A stretch of DNA of 39,720 nucleotides from an uncultured Clostridia bacterium (GTDB lineage Bacteria; Bacillota; Clostridia; Oscillospirales; Ruminococcaceae). The position numbers were made by a program, and so were the translations under genes. The DNA is taken from contig CAMVGH010000012.1 of assembly GCA_947166945.1 (NCBI GenBank), positions 1 to 39,720 of the forward strand, written 5' to 3'. Of the stretch, positions 15,398 to 23,153 are shown piece after piece. Numbering within the stretch: the stretch's first letter is position 1; each line of letters begins with the position of its first letter. A model generated the notes under the pieces. That model ran no database searches. It was given only the letters and a program-made list of their open reading frames with translations, and had not been told where the DNA came from.

Positions 15398-15559
15398 TTA
15401 GTCATTAGGATCACAGCTTGGCATGCAAGGCGACATCTCAGATTCTGGAGAGCAGCCATCTCTATCTCCCACATCGGGACCACATACCCAATCTCCAGGA
15501 CCGCAAATGTCATTAGACATAGATACAGACTCAAGTGTCAAGCATTTGAATTCGAGCAT
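15398..15559 (-). CDS. Candidate RiPP precursor peptide 1 (Cys/Asp/Pro-rich)
   Basis: 53 residues starting MLEFKCLTLESVSMSNDI, then ICGPGDWVCGPD, GCSPESEMSPC and a tail SCDPND. It has seven Cys, and its C-P-D-W and CSPE elements line up with those of the peptide at 13930. AAAGGAGGT with a good distance to the ATG gives one of the strongest ribosome-binding sites in the window, as expected for a precursor. It is the first gene of the minus-strand cluster (precursor, terminator, radical SAM enzyme, second precursor). The modified residues are unknown. Confidence 0.7.
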   Translation of the reverse strand: MLEFKCLTLESVSMSNDICGPGDWVCGPDVGDRDGCSPESEMSPCMPSCDPND

Positions 15560-15727
15560 AAGTATACCTCCTTTCGAATTACTATATTATTATATTTTAT
15601 GATTCCACCACTTAGCTTATCAAAAAACCGGGTGTAACGTCATGCTTCCTCAGGTCAAGAGCTTAACCCTTGTTCCGTCTGCAAAGACAGCGCGTAAGCG
15701 CCCTGGTAAGTTATTGAGGTAATCACA
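15560..15727. other. Intergenic region upstream of the RiPP-like cluster
   Basis: It holds the AAAGGAGGT site of precursor 1 and an AT-rich patch with TATAAT on the minus strand, though no -35 box at the usual distance. Further right is a GC-richer piece (about 15620-15715) with the short hairpin GCGC-GTAA-GCGC. The latter resembles a foreign scrap rather than promoter DNA. I cannot name it. Confidence 0.3.
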
Positions 15728-16012
15728 TTATATATTATATATTTTGGGGTGAACAAAAGGTGAAATTGTGTCTTTTTTCTTATATCTTTTTACATCAAAA
15801 TCACCCTCAATCTCCTCACACTGAAATTCTCCTTCTTCTACTAATTCATGAAAGACTCTCCCTATGTTTGTTAAATCATTTTCTTTAGCCATATCATCTC
15901 CAAGCAAATCATGGAGAGTAAAAACAGAGTTTGCGGGTAATTCTGTAATTTTTTCTTTAAGACGGTCAATAACTGCTTTGCCATTTTTTAGTGTTAAGTC
16001 GCTCATCAACAT
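15728..16012 (-). CDS. Small hypothetical protein, winged-helix-like
   Basis: 94 residues, or 92 if it starts at the second Met (MSDLTL). Acidic and soluble, with the pattern RLKEKITELPANSVFTLHDLLG then IGRVFHELVEEGEF. This resembles small DUF1413-like/winged-helix proteins in which a helix pair is followed by a beta wing. The gene lies divergently from the XRE regulator at 16138. It may be an accessory or regulatory protein. Function not recognised. Confidence 0.55.
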   Translation of the reverse strand: MLMSDLTLKNGKAVIDRLKEKITELPANSVFTLHDLLGDDMAKENDLTNIGRVFHELVEEGEFQCEEIEGDFDVKRYKKKDTISPFVHPKIYNI

Positions 16013-16137
16013 ATGCTACTCGATCCTTTTATTTTTTATAATTATATCACAACCTATGTGTTTTGTCAATAACAACATTTTTATTTTTTATTTTACACCC
16101 GATTTTTGTTATAATAAACAAAAAGGAGGCGTTATTT

Positions 16138-16461
16138 ATGGTAAAAAACCTTAAAGCTCTGCGAGAAGAACACGGTCTGTCACAGCAGAAGCTTGCCGAG
16201 CAGCTTGGGCTCACACAGCAAGCGATCTACAAATACGAACGAACTTCTGTCGAACCGGACATAGATACCCTTATCGCAATGGCGGAGCTGCTGCACACCA
16301 CAGTTGATCACCTTATTGGTAACGATACAGACAGCGATACCGGTATGAATCTGACTTCGGCAGAAGCTGACCATATAAGGCACATACGAAGACAGCCGCC
16401 TGATGTAAGGGAGAACATCTTCCGGCTTGCCGAAAGCATGGACAGCTACCATAATTCCTGA
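16138..16461 (+). CDS. XRE-family helix-turn-helix regulator (SinR/HipB-like)
   Basis: 107 residues from the ATG at 16138, which is preceded by AAGGAGG at 7-8 nt. Residues ~1-62 form a classic HTH_3 domain (LKALREEHGLSQQKLAEQLG, TQQAIYKYERTSVEPDIDTL, then LLHTTVDHLIG). The C-terminal tail of ~45 residues ends in a helix (PPDVRENIFRLAESM), probably for dimerisation. A TATAAT at 16110-16115 may be its -10 box. It is divergent from the small gene at 15728. Confidence 0.88.
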   Translation: MVKNLKALREEHGLSQQKLAEQLGLTQQAIYKYERTSVEPDIDTLIAMAELLHTTVDHLIGNDTDSDTGMNLTSAEADHIRHIRRQPPDVRENIFRLAESMDSYHNS

Positions 16462-16492
16462 ATATATTATAGCTTATTTTTTTGGTGTTGCG

Positions 16493-16509
16493 GTAAGCTG
16501 TCAGCTTAC
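16493..16509. promoter_or_regulatory. Palindrome, possible operator
   Basis: GTAAGCT-GTC-AGCTTAC is a perfect 7+7 inverted repeat. Its first 14 bases recur at 13405-13418 between the divergent kinase and XRE promoters. It may be bound by one of the XRE regulators or form part of the XRE gene's 3' end. Confidence 0.3.
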
Positions 16510-16644
16510 AAACTAAACGCCCGGACAAGAATTCATACGATTCCTGCCCGGGTACTTTAATATCGTAATTATATCAAAAATGAACTTTTATCCGACAAAT
16601 TTCGCTTAAAATAATTTTATGAGACATTTATCAGAATATTCCTA

Positions 16645-16673
16645 TTGACATTTTCTTATAAATGTCGTATAAT
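16645..16673 (+). promoter_or_regulatory. Promoter of the AlbA_2 gene with internal inverted repeat
   Basis: TTGACA (16645-16650), 17 nt, TATAAT (16668-16673). The spacer carries GACATTT-TCTTAT-AAATGTC (16647-16666), which overlaps the -35 box and looks like a repressor site. GAGGTGAT follows before the ATG. Confidence 0.75.
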
Positions 16674-16692
16674 TTGATTGTGAGGTGATATT

Positions 16693-18144
16693 ATGCTTGA
16701 GAGTGAAGTAATCGAACTTGTTTCTCAGTTACAAAAGAATAAAAGCGAAAGCAACTATGTCGAAGTAAAATCTGCAAAAGCAGGCTGCCCGAAGATATTT
16801 GATACACTTTCATCGTTCTCCAATCAACATGGCGGCGGCAAGATATTATTCGGCATAGATGAAAGCAGACGTTATGAAATATGTGGGGTCTATGATGCTG
16901 CCGATCTACAAAAGAAGATAATGGAGCAGAGCATACAAATGGAGCCACCCGTCAGACCTCTGTGTACAGTTGTTGATATCGAAGGTAAAACTGTCGTATG
17001 CGCAGAAATACAAGAGATAGACAACTATCAGAAGCCGTGCTTCTATAAAGGCGCCGGCAGACTTAAAGGCTCCTATGTCAGGGTCGGTGATGCAGACCGC
17101 CAGATGTCGGAATACGAGGTTTACAGCTACGAAGCCTTCAAAAAGAAGATACAGGACGAGCTGCGTATTACAGAACGAGCTGCCGCCGATGACCTTAAGA
17201 CCGTAGCATTGGAGAAGTACCTGCTTGATGTGAAGATGAAGAAGAAAAACCTTTCGGCTCTTTCTGATGAAAAGATTTGCAGACTGCAAGGCTTTACAAT
17301 TGACGATAGACCTACTCTTGCAGGTATAATGCTTTTCTCCGACTATCCTCAAGCCTTCTATCCCCAGCTTTGTATTACGGCTGTATCTGTCCCGGGAACG
17401 GAGATGAGTATGGTCGGTAGCGTCGGTGAGCGTTTCATCGATAACAAGCGCATTGATGGTACTATAACACAAATGCTCGATGAAGCTATCCTTTTTGTAC
17501 GCAAGAATACCCGTCAGAAAACTATAATAGACCCCGTGACCGGAAAGCGGAACGACAGGACAGACTATCCGACAGAAGCTGTCAGAGAACTGATACTTAA
17601 TGCTCTGATACACCGTGATTACAGTATTCACACAGATTCGGCACCCATAACAATTCGGATATACAGCGACAGGTTGGAAATAGAGAACCCCGGCGGTCTG
17701 TATGGAAGAATGACGCTTGACCAGCTCGGTAAGGTGTCTGCTGATACCCGCAACCCATTCATAGCTAACGCTCTGGAGCTTATGGGGGTGACCGAGAACA
17801 GATACAGCGGTATTCCCACAGTTCTCGCGGCAATGGAGGAATATCATCTTCCCGCACCGATATTTGAGAGCGAGCGAGGAATATTCAGAGCAACACTTTA
17901 TAACAGCGATGCCGAGCCTCGCAGTGTTGTTTATCTCGATGATAACGAGAAGCTGATACTGGATTATTGCACGACACCTCGCAGCCGTAATGAACTGGAG
18001 GAACTTTTTAACGGCAAGATGACAATAGCTTATGTTATGAGCAAATATATTCACAAGCTCATAGAAAGCGGGCAGCTTAAGCTTACAATACCGGAAAAGC
18101 CAAAGAGCAAGCTGCAAAAGTATGTCACAGCCGATCTCAGATGA
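16693..18144 (+). CDS. AlbA_2/Schlafen-type ATP-binding regulator
   Basis: 483 residues. Residues ~15-130 are an AlbA_2 (AAA_4) domain with NYVEVKSAKAGCPKIFDTLSSF and GGGKILFGIDE. Residues ~290-400 carry the HATPase_c_4 part typical of RecG-related transcriptional regulators (TEAVRELILNALIHRDY, IEIENPGGLYG-like IENPGGL, NPFIANALELMG). A small winged-helix-like C-terminus follows (~415-470). Such proteins occur in defence and mobile regions, often as single genes. Its own promoter has an inverted repeat, which suggests autoregulation. Confidence 0.85.
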   Translation: MLESEVIELVSQLQKNKSESNYVEVKSAKAGCPKIFDTLSSFSNQHGGGKILFGIDESRRYEICGVYDAADLQKKIMEQSIQMEPPVRPLCTVVDIEGKTVVCAEIQEIDNYQKPCFYKGAGRLKGSYVRVGDADRQMSEYEVYSYEAFKKKIQDELRITERAAADDLKTVALEKYLLDVKMKKKNLSALSDEKICRLQGFTIDDRPTLAGIMLFSDYPQAFYPQLCITAVSVPGTEMSMVGSVGERFIDNKRIDGTITQMLDEAILFVRKNTRQKTIIDPVTGKRNDRTDYPTEAVRELILNALIHRDYSIHTDSAPITIRIYSDRLEIENPGGLYGRMTLDQLGKVSADTRNPFIANALELMGVTENRYSGIPTVLAAMEEYHLPAPIFESERGIFRATLYNSDAEPRSVVYLDDNEKLILDYCTTPRSRNELEELFNGKMTIAYVMSKYIHKLIESGQLKLTIPEKPKSKLQKYVTADLR

Positions 18145-18167
18145 CATAGAAACCCTGTAAAATAATC

Positions 18168-18196
18168 TTGACTGTTGACTGAATTTATGCTACAAT
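18168..18196 (+). promoter_or_regulatory. Orphan plus-strand promoter near the recombinase end
   Basis: TTGACT (18168-18173), 17 nt, TACAAT (18191-18196). It points into the 3' end of the minus-strand recombinase gene and has no gene of its own downstream. It may once have served a gene now separated by insertion of the element. Confidence 0.5.
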
Positions 18197-18300
18197 ATAG
18201 TTGCTTTTCCGTTCCGATGTTCCATTGTTCCGGGTGTGTAATATGTTTTCCAAAACTTGTTTTTGGGCAACCGGTGTTTTTTCAGGCTGAAAGCAATGAA

Positions 18301-18339
18301 TTATAAAAAAATAACAAACCCGCTGTTTATGCGGGTTTG
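18301..18339 (-). terminator. Terminator embedded in the last codons of the recombinase
   Basis: CAAACCCGC (18315-18323) pairs with GCGGGTTTG (18331-18339). On the minus strand the hairpin is followed by TTATTTTTTTATAA. The ORF's stop codon (TAA) comes only at the end of that T-run, so the hairpin and T-run encode the terminal residues. Confidence 0.75.
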
Positions 18340-20007
18340 AAGGGTCGTGGGTAACACTGGGCGCGGCTCACCTCGACCAATTTTTCTCACAACTTTTTCG
18401 GAGTTGTGAGAATTTTTATTTTCATCGGCTGTTTCAGCTGTCCCGGCAGCCGCAGTCATGATACGCTCGTAGATAAAGCGTGGAAGTGTATTTACATACA
18501 CTTCCACATACTGCTCATACACCACCACCTTTTCGAGGTAGAGATTGATGAGCTGCCGCTTCTCCTCGGGGCTGCCGCTCAGGAACAGCTCCCTCGCTTT
18601 TCTGTAAGCCGCGGTCAGCTCTTCCTCGCTTATCAGCTCACCGTTCAGCCGTGACTTCACATCATTCAGCTCGTTTTCGATACGGGCTTTTTCTTTTTCC
18701 AGAGCTTCAAGCTCGGTGAGGAGCGCATCGCTTCCGGTCTTGCTGATGACCTTTACTATGTTCCCGATCTTGGTCGTGAGCTGTCTGATATTGGCTTCCA
18801 TACCCGCGATCTCGGTGTTCGATGCCGAGAGCCTTTCGGAGTAGCTATCCCTGTATTTCTTCACAAGCTCCGGTATCCGCTCGTCCGCAAGCACCACACG
18901 AAGTATCTCCTTTATCACGAAGTCCTCCAGCTCGTCGCGCCTGATATCTCTGTTCTTACAGGTGTCGTAGGTCTTATTGTGCTTGTTGCAGCAGCTGTAT
19001 GAGATGTACTCGTACAGCTTATCCTTGCCCGCGTGCTTGGTGCCGCCTGTGTACCTGTGACCGCAGAGCCCGCAGACTATCTTGCCTGTCAGAAGGTATG
19101 TGCGCTTGTGTTTCTTTATCGGATTGAGGTCGCTGCGGCGTTTCATTATCTTAGTCACCGACTCGAACAGCTCGTCCGAAACGATCCTCGGTATGCCGTC
19201 CTCGATACGGATTATCTCGTCGGGATATTTGTTTGCGTGGCTGTTGACATGACCGTAAGCGTCCTTTGACGGGCGGCGGTTGAAGATATACACACCCTTG
19301 TATTTCTCGTTCGTGAGGATACTGTTTAGCGAATTTTTCCCGAAGTCATTACCCGCATGGGTCTTATACCCCATGCGGTTCAGCTCCTTTATCACCTGCT
19401 CGTATGACATTCCCTCGGCTATGCTTTCGAAGATGAAGCGGACTGCGGGAGCCTCGTCCTCGTTGATCTCGTACTTTTTCGTTTCCTTGTTTATTTTAAA
19501 TCCGAAGGGAGCGATGCCTCCGTTGGTCTGACATTTCAGAGCGTTCTCGGTCATACCCTTGCGGACTTCTCTTGCAAGATTTCTCGAATAATACTCTGCC
19601 ATGCCTTCGAGAACCGACTCCATCATGATGCTCTCGGGGCTGTCGTCAAGGTTTTCAAGGACGCTCACAAGCACTACTCCGTTCTTCTCCAGCTTGCGGC
19701 GGTAGTGGGAGCTGTCGAACCTGTTCCGTGCAAATCTATCCAGCTTGTGGACGATCACAAGATTGAATTTGCCCTCTCCCGAGTCCTCGATCATTCGCAG
19801 GAACTCGGGTCTGTCATCGGTAGTAGCCGACCTCGCACGGTCTATGTATTCCCCGACAACTACAATCTCGTTCTGTTCACAGTATTTCTGTATCGCCCTG
19901 AGCTGAGCGTCGATGCTCTCGTCGCGCTGGTTGTCCGAGGAGAAGCGGGCATAGACTGCCGCTTTCGGAATTATACCTCTTGCCTTCATTTTATCAACTG
20001 CCTGCAT
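18301..20007 (-). CDS. Large serine recombinase
   Basis: 568 residues. The resolvase domain (~14-160) has the catalytic Ser in VYARFSSDNQ (S23) and HKLDRFARNR. The Recombinase domain (~170-290) follows, then a zinc ribbon (CGLCG near 330, later CC and CKNRD) and a coiled coil at ~395-470. This is the TnpX/TndX type that integrates and excises clostridial elements. The start at 20007 has AAGGGG upstream and overlaps the preceding small ORF by 14 nt. The last ~25 residues read through a terminator hairpin, so the true stop may have been lost (see 18301-18339). Confidence 0.92.
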   Translation of the reverse strand: MQAVDKMKARGIIPKAAVYARFSSDNQRDESIDAQLRAIQKYCEQNEIVVVGEYIDRARSATTDDRPEFLRMIEDSGEGKFNLVIVHKLDRFARNRFDSSHYRRKLEKNGVVLVSVLENLDDSPESIMMESVLEGMAEYYSRNLAREVRKGMTENALKCQTNGGIAPFGFKINKETKKYEINEDEAPAVRFIFESIAEGMSYEQVIKELNRMGYKTHAGNDFGKNSLNSILTNEKYKGVYIFNRRPSKDAYGHVNSHANKYPDEIIRIEDGIPRIVSDELFESVTKIMKRRSDLNPIKKHKRTYLLTGKIVCGLCGHRYTGGTKHAGKDKLYEYISYSCCNKHNKTYDTCKNRDIRRDELEDFVIKEILRVVLADERIPELVKKYRDSYSERLSASNTEIAGMEANIRQLTTKIGNIVKVISKTGSDALLTELEALEKEKARIENELNDVKSRLNGELISEEELTAAYRKARELFLSGSPEEKRQLINLYLEKVVVYEQYVEVYVNTLPRFIYERIMTAAAGTAETADENKNSHNSEKVVRKIGRGEPRPVLPTTLQTRINSGFVIFL

Positions 20008-20182
20008 AAACTGCCCCTTTCTTTATTTTGCCGATGTACTTGTCGATGAGCCCCATAAGGAAGCTGTCATCGTATATGTCAACGACCTCGTCGGTCTTTG
20101 ATACTGTATTTTCCGCATTCTCAAACCTGTTGTTCTTCAGGTCATCGCGGGATATTTTTAAGATCATTTTTTTGTATGTCAT
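19994..20182 (-). CDS. Small partner ORF upstream of the recombinase
   Basis: 62 residues, charged, starting MTYKKMILKISRDDLKNN. GGGAGG lies 3 nt before the first ATG; the Met at position 6 is an alternative start. It overlaps the recombinase start by 14 nt, which suggests translational coupling. No domain recognised. Confidence 0.5.
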   Translation of the reverse strand: MTYKKMILKISRDDLKNNRFENAENTVSKTDEVVDIYDDSFLMGLIDKYIGKIKKGAVYAGS

Positions 20183-20683
20183 AGTCCTCCCATATTTCCC
20201 GAAGTTTCACTCTTCAAAGGGTTTGACCCCTGCACTCGCCCTGCCGAACGGCTCAACCGTGCGGTTCGTCGGCTCACTGAACCGATTTTGACTCCCGGAT
20301 TTGCGAAACTCCGTAATTTTGGCGTGTAAATGCCGATTCTGCAACTCCCTCAACGGCGGGCTTTGCCCGACGAAGGTGGACATGTTGGCATCAAAAAGAT
20401 GCCAACTGTTTTTCCTGCATAAAAATCATACTTCGCACGCCGCTACTCCTGTTCTCGAACCGATACTTTCTGCGTATCGGACTTGTTTTGTTCTATGCCC
20501 CAAACGGGCTCGGAAACGGGTCAAATTTCGCTTTTGACTGCCTTGGCGGGTAGTTTCTCCACCCGTCCTGCAAAAGCCCCGCAAATCGGCGGACATTCGG
20601 CTCTGAAAAAATGATCTTTTTTACTTTCCAATATACCACATTTCCGAGCCTCAGTCTATCACGAAACTGACCGAATTTTACCG
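20183..20683. other. Hairpin-rich noncoding stretch of the element
   Basis: No protein gene is supported. Several stems are visible: GCCGA/TCGGC (20243-20247, 20269-20273) around AACCG-TG-CGGTT (20255-20266), CGGGC-TTT-GCCCG (20357-20369), GTTGGCATC-AAAAA-GATGCCAAC followed by TGTTTTT (20384-20412, a plus-strand terminator), and CCGATAC/GTATCGG (20460-20480). The position between recombinase and replication ATPase would suit an origin or transfer site. That is inference only. Confidence 0.4.
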
Positions 20684-21787
20684 TCACATTTTGGTGTTAT
20701 TATCTTCTACCGTCACAGAGGTATTCCCGCTCTGTGAAAGGGTTTGCGGATTTTCACTGACAGAAGGGACGGCAGAAACAGGCATACCCTTTCTTCCGTC
20801 ACTACCGTCACAGTTATCTTCTTTATATGTTATCTCGATATATCTTTTCCCGCCTGTGCGGTACGATTCAACAACCACTCCGTGCTCCGTGAGCAGGTAT
20901 GCGTACTGCATCAGCGAACGGGTTATTCTGTTTGCATAAAGTGTGTCTCCGAACAGCGGAGAGAGCAGCTCTATCAGCTCCGTGGCATTGCCCTTGAAGT
21001 GTTTTCTCTCTTTCATAAATCCAACCGTCTTGTCAACGAAGATGATGCTTTCATCGGGCTCCTTCTCCACAGGCTCGGTGCGTTTCCAGCGGTGAGTGGT
21101 CTTGTCGAACACAAGCTCTGTCTCCTTGTTCTCTATGTCACGTCCGGTGCAGTACAGAACAGCTTCGCGGGTACCTCTGCCTTTCTCATGCAGTATGAAT
21201 TCTCCGTCCGCACAGCCGGTGATCGCTGTCGTTCCCGATACCATATCGAACGGGTCAGCCGATTTCGTCTTGCGGAGATGATGAACTGCCACTATCGCAA
21301 TGTTGTTCCTGTCCGCAAGAGATTTCAGCACCGACAGTTCTTCATAGTCCGAAGCGTAAGCAGTATCCTGGGACGGCTCGCGGACTTTCTGAAGTGTGTC
21401 GATGAAAACAATTCGGGTATCGGGATGCTCCGCTATGAATGTTTCGATTTGTTCTACCAGTCCGCTTTTGATCGTTCCTGCCATGATCGCGAGGTGAAGG
21501 TCGTCGGTAGGATCGTTCGTCAGCGCATAGAGTCTGCGCTGCATTCTCGACAGGCTGTCCTCAAGGCAGAGATACAGCGCTGTGCCTTTCAGCGTATCAA
21601 CGCCCAGCACCTTTTCTCCCTTAGCAATGCTCAGGCAGATGTCCAGTGAGAGCCACGACTTCCCGACCTTCGGTGAGCCTGCAAGAATGTACAGACCCGT
21701 GGTGATGAGCCCTCCGACAAAGAACAGCGGCGGCTTCATCGGTGTGTTCATGAGTTCTTCGCATGTGATCGTGTTTAGTTTTTTCAA
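20684..21787 (-). CDS. RepA-like AAA ATPase (AAA_25)
   Basis: 367 residues from a TTG start codon at 21787: AGGAGG lies 7 nt upstream and there is no ATG at a suitable place. Walker A is AGSPKVGKSW (~37-46), Walker B is RIVFIDTLQ (~125-133), and VAVHHLRK with SGTTAITGCAD completes the RecA-like RepA helicase/primase fold. The C-terminal ~110 residues form a winged-helix-like part and a Ser/Thr/Gln-rich tail. Such ATPases are common replication or mobilisation proteins of clostridial integrative elements. It is downstream of the sigma-like gene, with a hairpin in between. Confidence 0.85.
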   Translation of the reverse strand: MKKLNTITCEELMNTPMKPPLFFVGGLITTGLYILAGSPKVGKSWLSLDICLSIAKGEKVLGVDTLKGTALYLCLEDSLSRMQRRLYALTNDPTDDLHLAIMAGTIKSGLVEQIETFIAEHPDTRIVFIDTLQKVREPSQDTAYASDYEELSVLKSLADRNNIAIVAVHHLRKTKSADPFDMVSGTTAITGCADGEFILHEKGRGTREAVLYCTGRDIENKETELVFDKTTHRWKRTEPVEKEPDESIIFVDKTVGFMKERKHFKGNATELIELLSPLFGDTLYANRITRSLMQYAYLLTEHGVVVESYRTGGKRYIEITYKEDNCDGSDGRKGMPVSAVPSVSENPQTLSQSGNTSVTVEDNNTKM

Positions 21788-21839
21788 ATATGTTCCTCCT
21801 TAAAAATTTCGGATCACGAATGTGATCTCCATTGTTTTT

Positions 21840-21884
21840 GAGAACAAAAAGAACACCTACCTTTTTAGCAGGTGCTCTTGTTCT
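21840..21884 (-). terminator. Hairpin between sigma-like gene and RepA-like gene
   Basis: On the minus strand GAGCACCT and AGGTGTTC form a stem with an A-rich loop, followed by TTTTTG. It lies about 200 nt behind the sigma-like gene and about 55 nt before the RepA-like start, so it may also act as an attenuator. Confidence 0.6.
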
Positions 21885-22071
21885 CATTCCGATAATCAAG
21901 CGCGGATAAAAATACAGTCCCGACTTCTGTATCTTTTTTCGCCCTCTATAATATAACAGATGTTTGCGGAGGTAAAATATTCCTGAAAATGATAAAAATT
22001 CTAAAGTTTGTTTATTTTGTATATTTTGAAAAGAATTTTATATGCAATTTCACAACAGCGATGTGCAATTA

Positions 22072-22860
22072 TCATTCAGAAAAGTCTGTTTTCAGTTTTT
22101 CACCGATCTTCTTCTCAAGCTTGGAAACATAACTCTGCGACAGACCAAGTTCCTTTGCTATCTCAGCCTGCGTGTAACCATAAAGCTTCATCTCGACGAT
22201 CTTCCTGTCTCTTTCATCAAATGAATTCAACACCGTTTCAACCATGATCTTACTTATAAGCTGCCCGATCTGATCTTCCTCCGATGCAAGATCTTCCGGG
22301 AGTTCCTCCAGCCTTACCTTTTTCAGCTGTTCGGCTTCAGTATGATTGAAGCGTTTGTTGTGATCTTCTTTTGCAAAGTTTGTTCTTTTGGTATTACTGA
22401 AATCCTCGTCACAGGAAAACTCCTTTTGTACGTTTGCAATCTCGCTGTAATTCATTGTATCCAAAAGCAGTGACATCACATTTCCAAGTATTTCATCGCC
22501 GTCCTTCCCTGACAGCCATGCGGGGACAATAAATGTTTCAGTTACCTCACGAAGTTTATCCTCATCCATAGCAATTTTTAACACGTTTTCTGCAATGATA
22601 TCACCGATGCGATTTCTTAACAGCTCTGTCGGAGCATCCTTCGTGTAATTCCATGATCGGTATTTCATTCCTTTCTTTTTTGCGGATTCATCCCAGCTTT
22701 TATTCAGATATCCGAAGATCCACTCGCGGAATTCTGCCTGATCCTCATCAAGTTTTCCGACATCCCACGTTGGCATACTTGTAAAGTCGTTCTTTTCCTG
22801 AAAGAATTTCCGTAAACCTTCAACACATATTTCGCCGTCGTATATTTCTTTTTTAGGCAT
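22072..22860 (-). CDS. Sigma-70-like regulator with C-terminal region 4 HTH
   Basis: 262 residues. The C-terminal ~65 residues (NSFDERDRKIVEMKLYGYTQ, then AEIAKELGLSQSYVSKLEKK) are a clear sigma region 4 helix-turn-helix. The N-terminal ~180 residues do not show the usual sigma region 2 motifs but are helical and acidic. It may be an element-encoded sigma factor or a sigma-like transcription regulator controlling recombinase and replication genes. GGGAGG stands 6 nt before the ATG, and the promoter is at 22888-22916. Confidence 0.75.
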   Translation of the reverse strand: MPKKEIYDGEICVEGLRKFFQEKNDFTSMPTWDVGKLDEDQAEFREWIFGYLNKSWDESAKKKGMKYRSWNYTKDAPTELLRNRIGDIIAENVLKIAMDEDKLREVTETFIVPAWLSGKDGDEILGNVMSLLLDTMNYSEIANVQKEFSCDEDFSNTKRTNFAKEDHNKRFNHTEAEQLKKVRLEELPEDLASEEDQIGQLISKIMVETVLNSFDERDRKIVEMKLYGYTQAEIAKELGLSQSYVSKLEKKIGEKLKTDFSE

Positions 22861-22887
22861 AGCTGACCTCCCGTGAACATTTTTTTC

Positions 22888-22916
22888 ATTATATCATATC
22901 CCGAAAGGATTTTCAA
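22888..22916 (-). promoter_or_regulatory. Promoter of the sigma-like gene
   Basis: Minus strand: TTGAAA (22911-22916), 17 nt, TATAAT (22888-22893). Confidence 0.65.
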
Positions 22917-23034
22917 GAGTCAAAAGAATAACTGTTCCGGATTTGGAACAATTGATTCAGTGACAACTCGTAAATCCAGCGTTGTGTTTCACGACGGCAG
23001 GTCATTATTAACGATTGGTTAATTCTGAAACGAC

Positions 23035-23120
23035 AAAGGTCGGATATCACGACCTTTGGGGTGAACCGGATTCACCTCATGAAAACCAAACAGGATATCC
23101 AATTGTCGGGCATCCTGTTT
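23035..23120 (-). terminator. Row of three hairpins behind the small DUF6809-like gene
   Basis: AAAGGTCG/CGACCTTT (23035-23042, 23050-23057), GGTGAA/TTCACC (around 23060-23075) and AAACAGGAT/ATCCTGTTT (23088-23096, 23112-23120) lie in series. The third is followed on the minus strand by GGTTTTC. They probably stop transcription from the DUF6809-like gene. The remainder of 22918-23153 shows only small inverted repeats such as GTTCC/GGAAC. Confidence 0.5.
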
Positions 23121-23153
23121 GTGCATTTTAGACGAAACGGTTCGTTCCCTCAG

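Noticed and set aside
15337-15534. Minus-strand ORF of 65 codons over the terminator and precursor 1
   Set aside because: Wrong frame. The frame with AAAGGAGGT and Cys/Asp/Pro motifs shared with precursor 2 is 15398-15559.
16906-18147. 413-codon minus-strand ORF
   Set aside because: Antisense shadow of the AlbA_2 gene, which has promoter, ribosome site and recognised domains.
18340-18400. tRNA gene as integration site of the element
   Set aside because: The inverted GGTCG/CGACC motif is not a T-arm; no cloverleaf could be built.
20493-20687. 64-codon minus-strand ORF in the hairpin-rich stretch
   Set aside because: No ribosome-binding site, no recognisable motif and it overlaps several inverted repeats.
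20744-21649. 301-codon plus-strand ORF
   Set aside because: Antisense shadow of the RepA-like ATPase; no ribosome-binding site or known motif.
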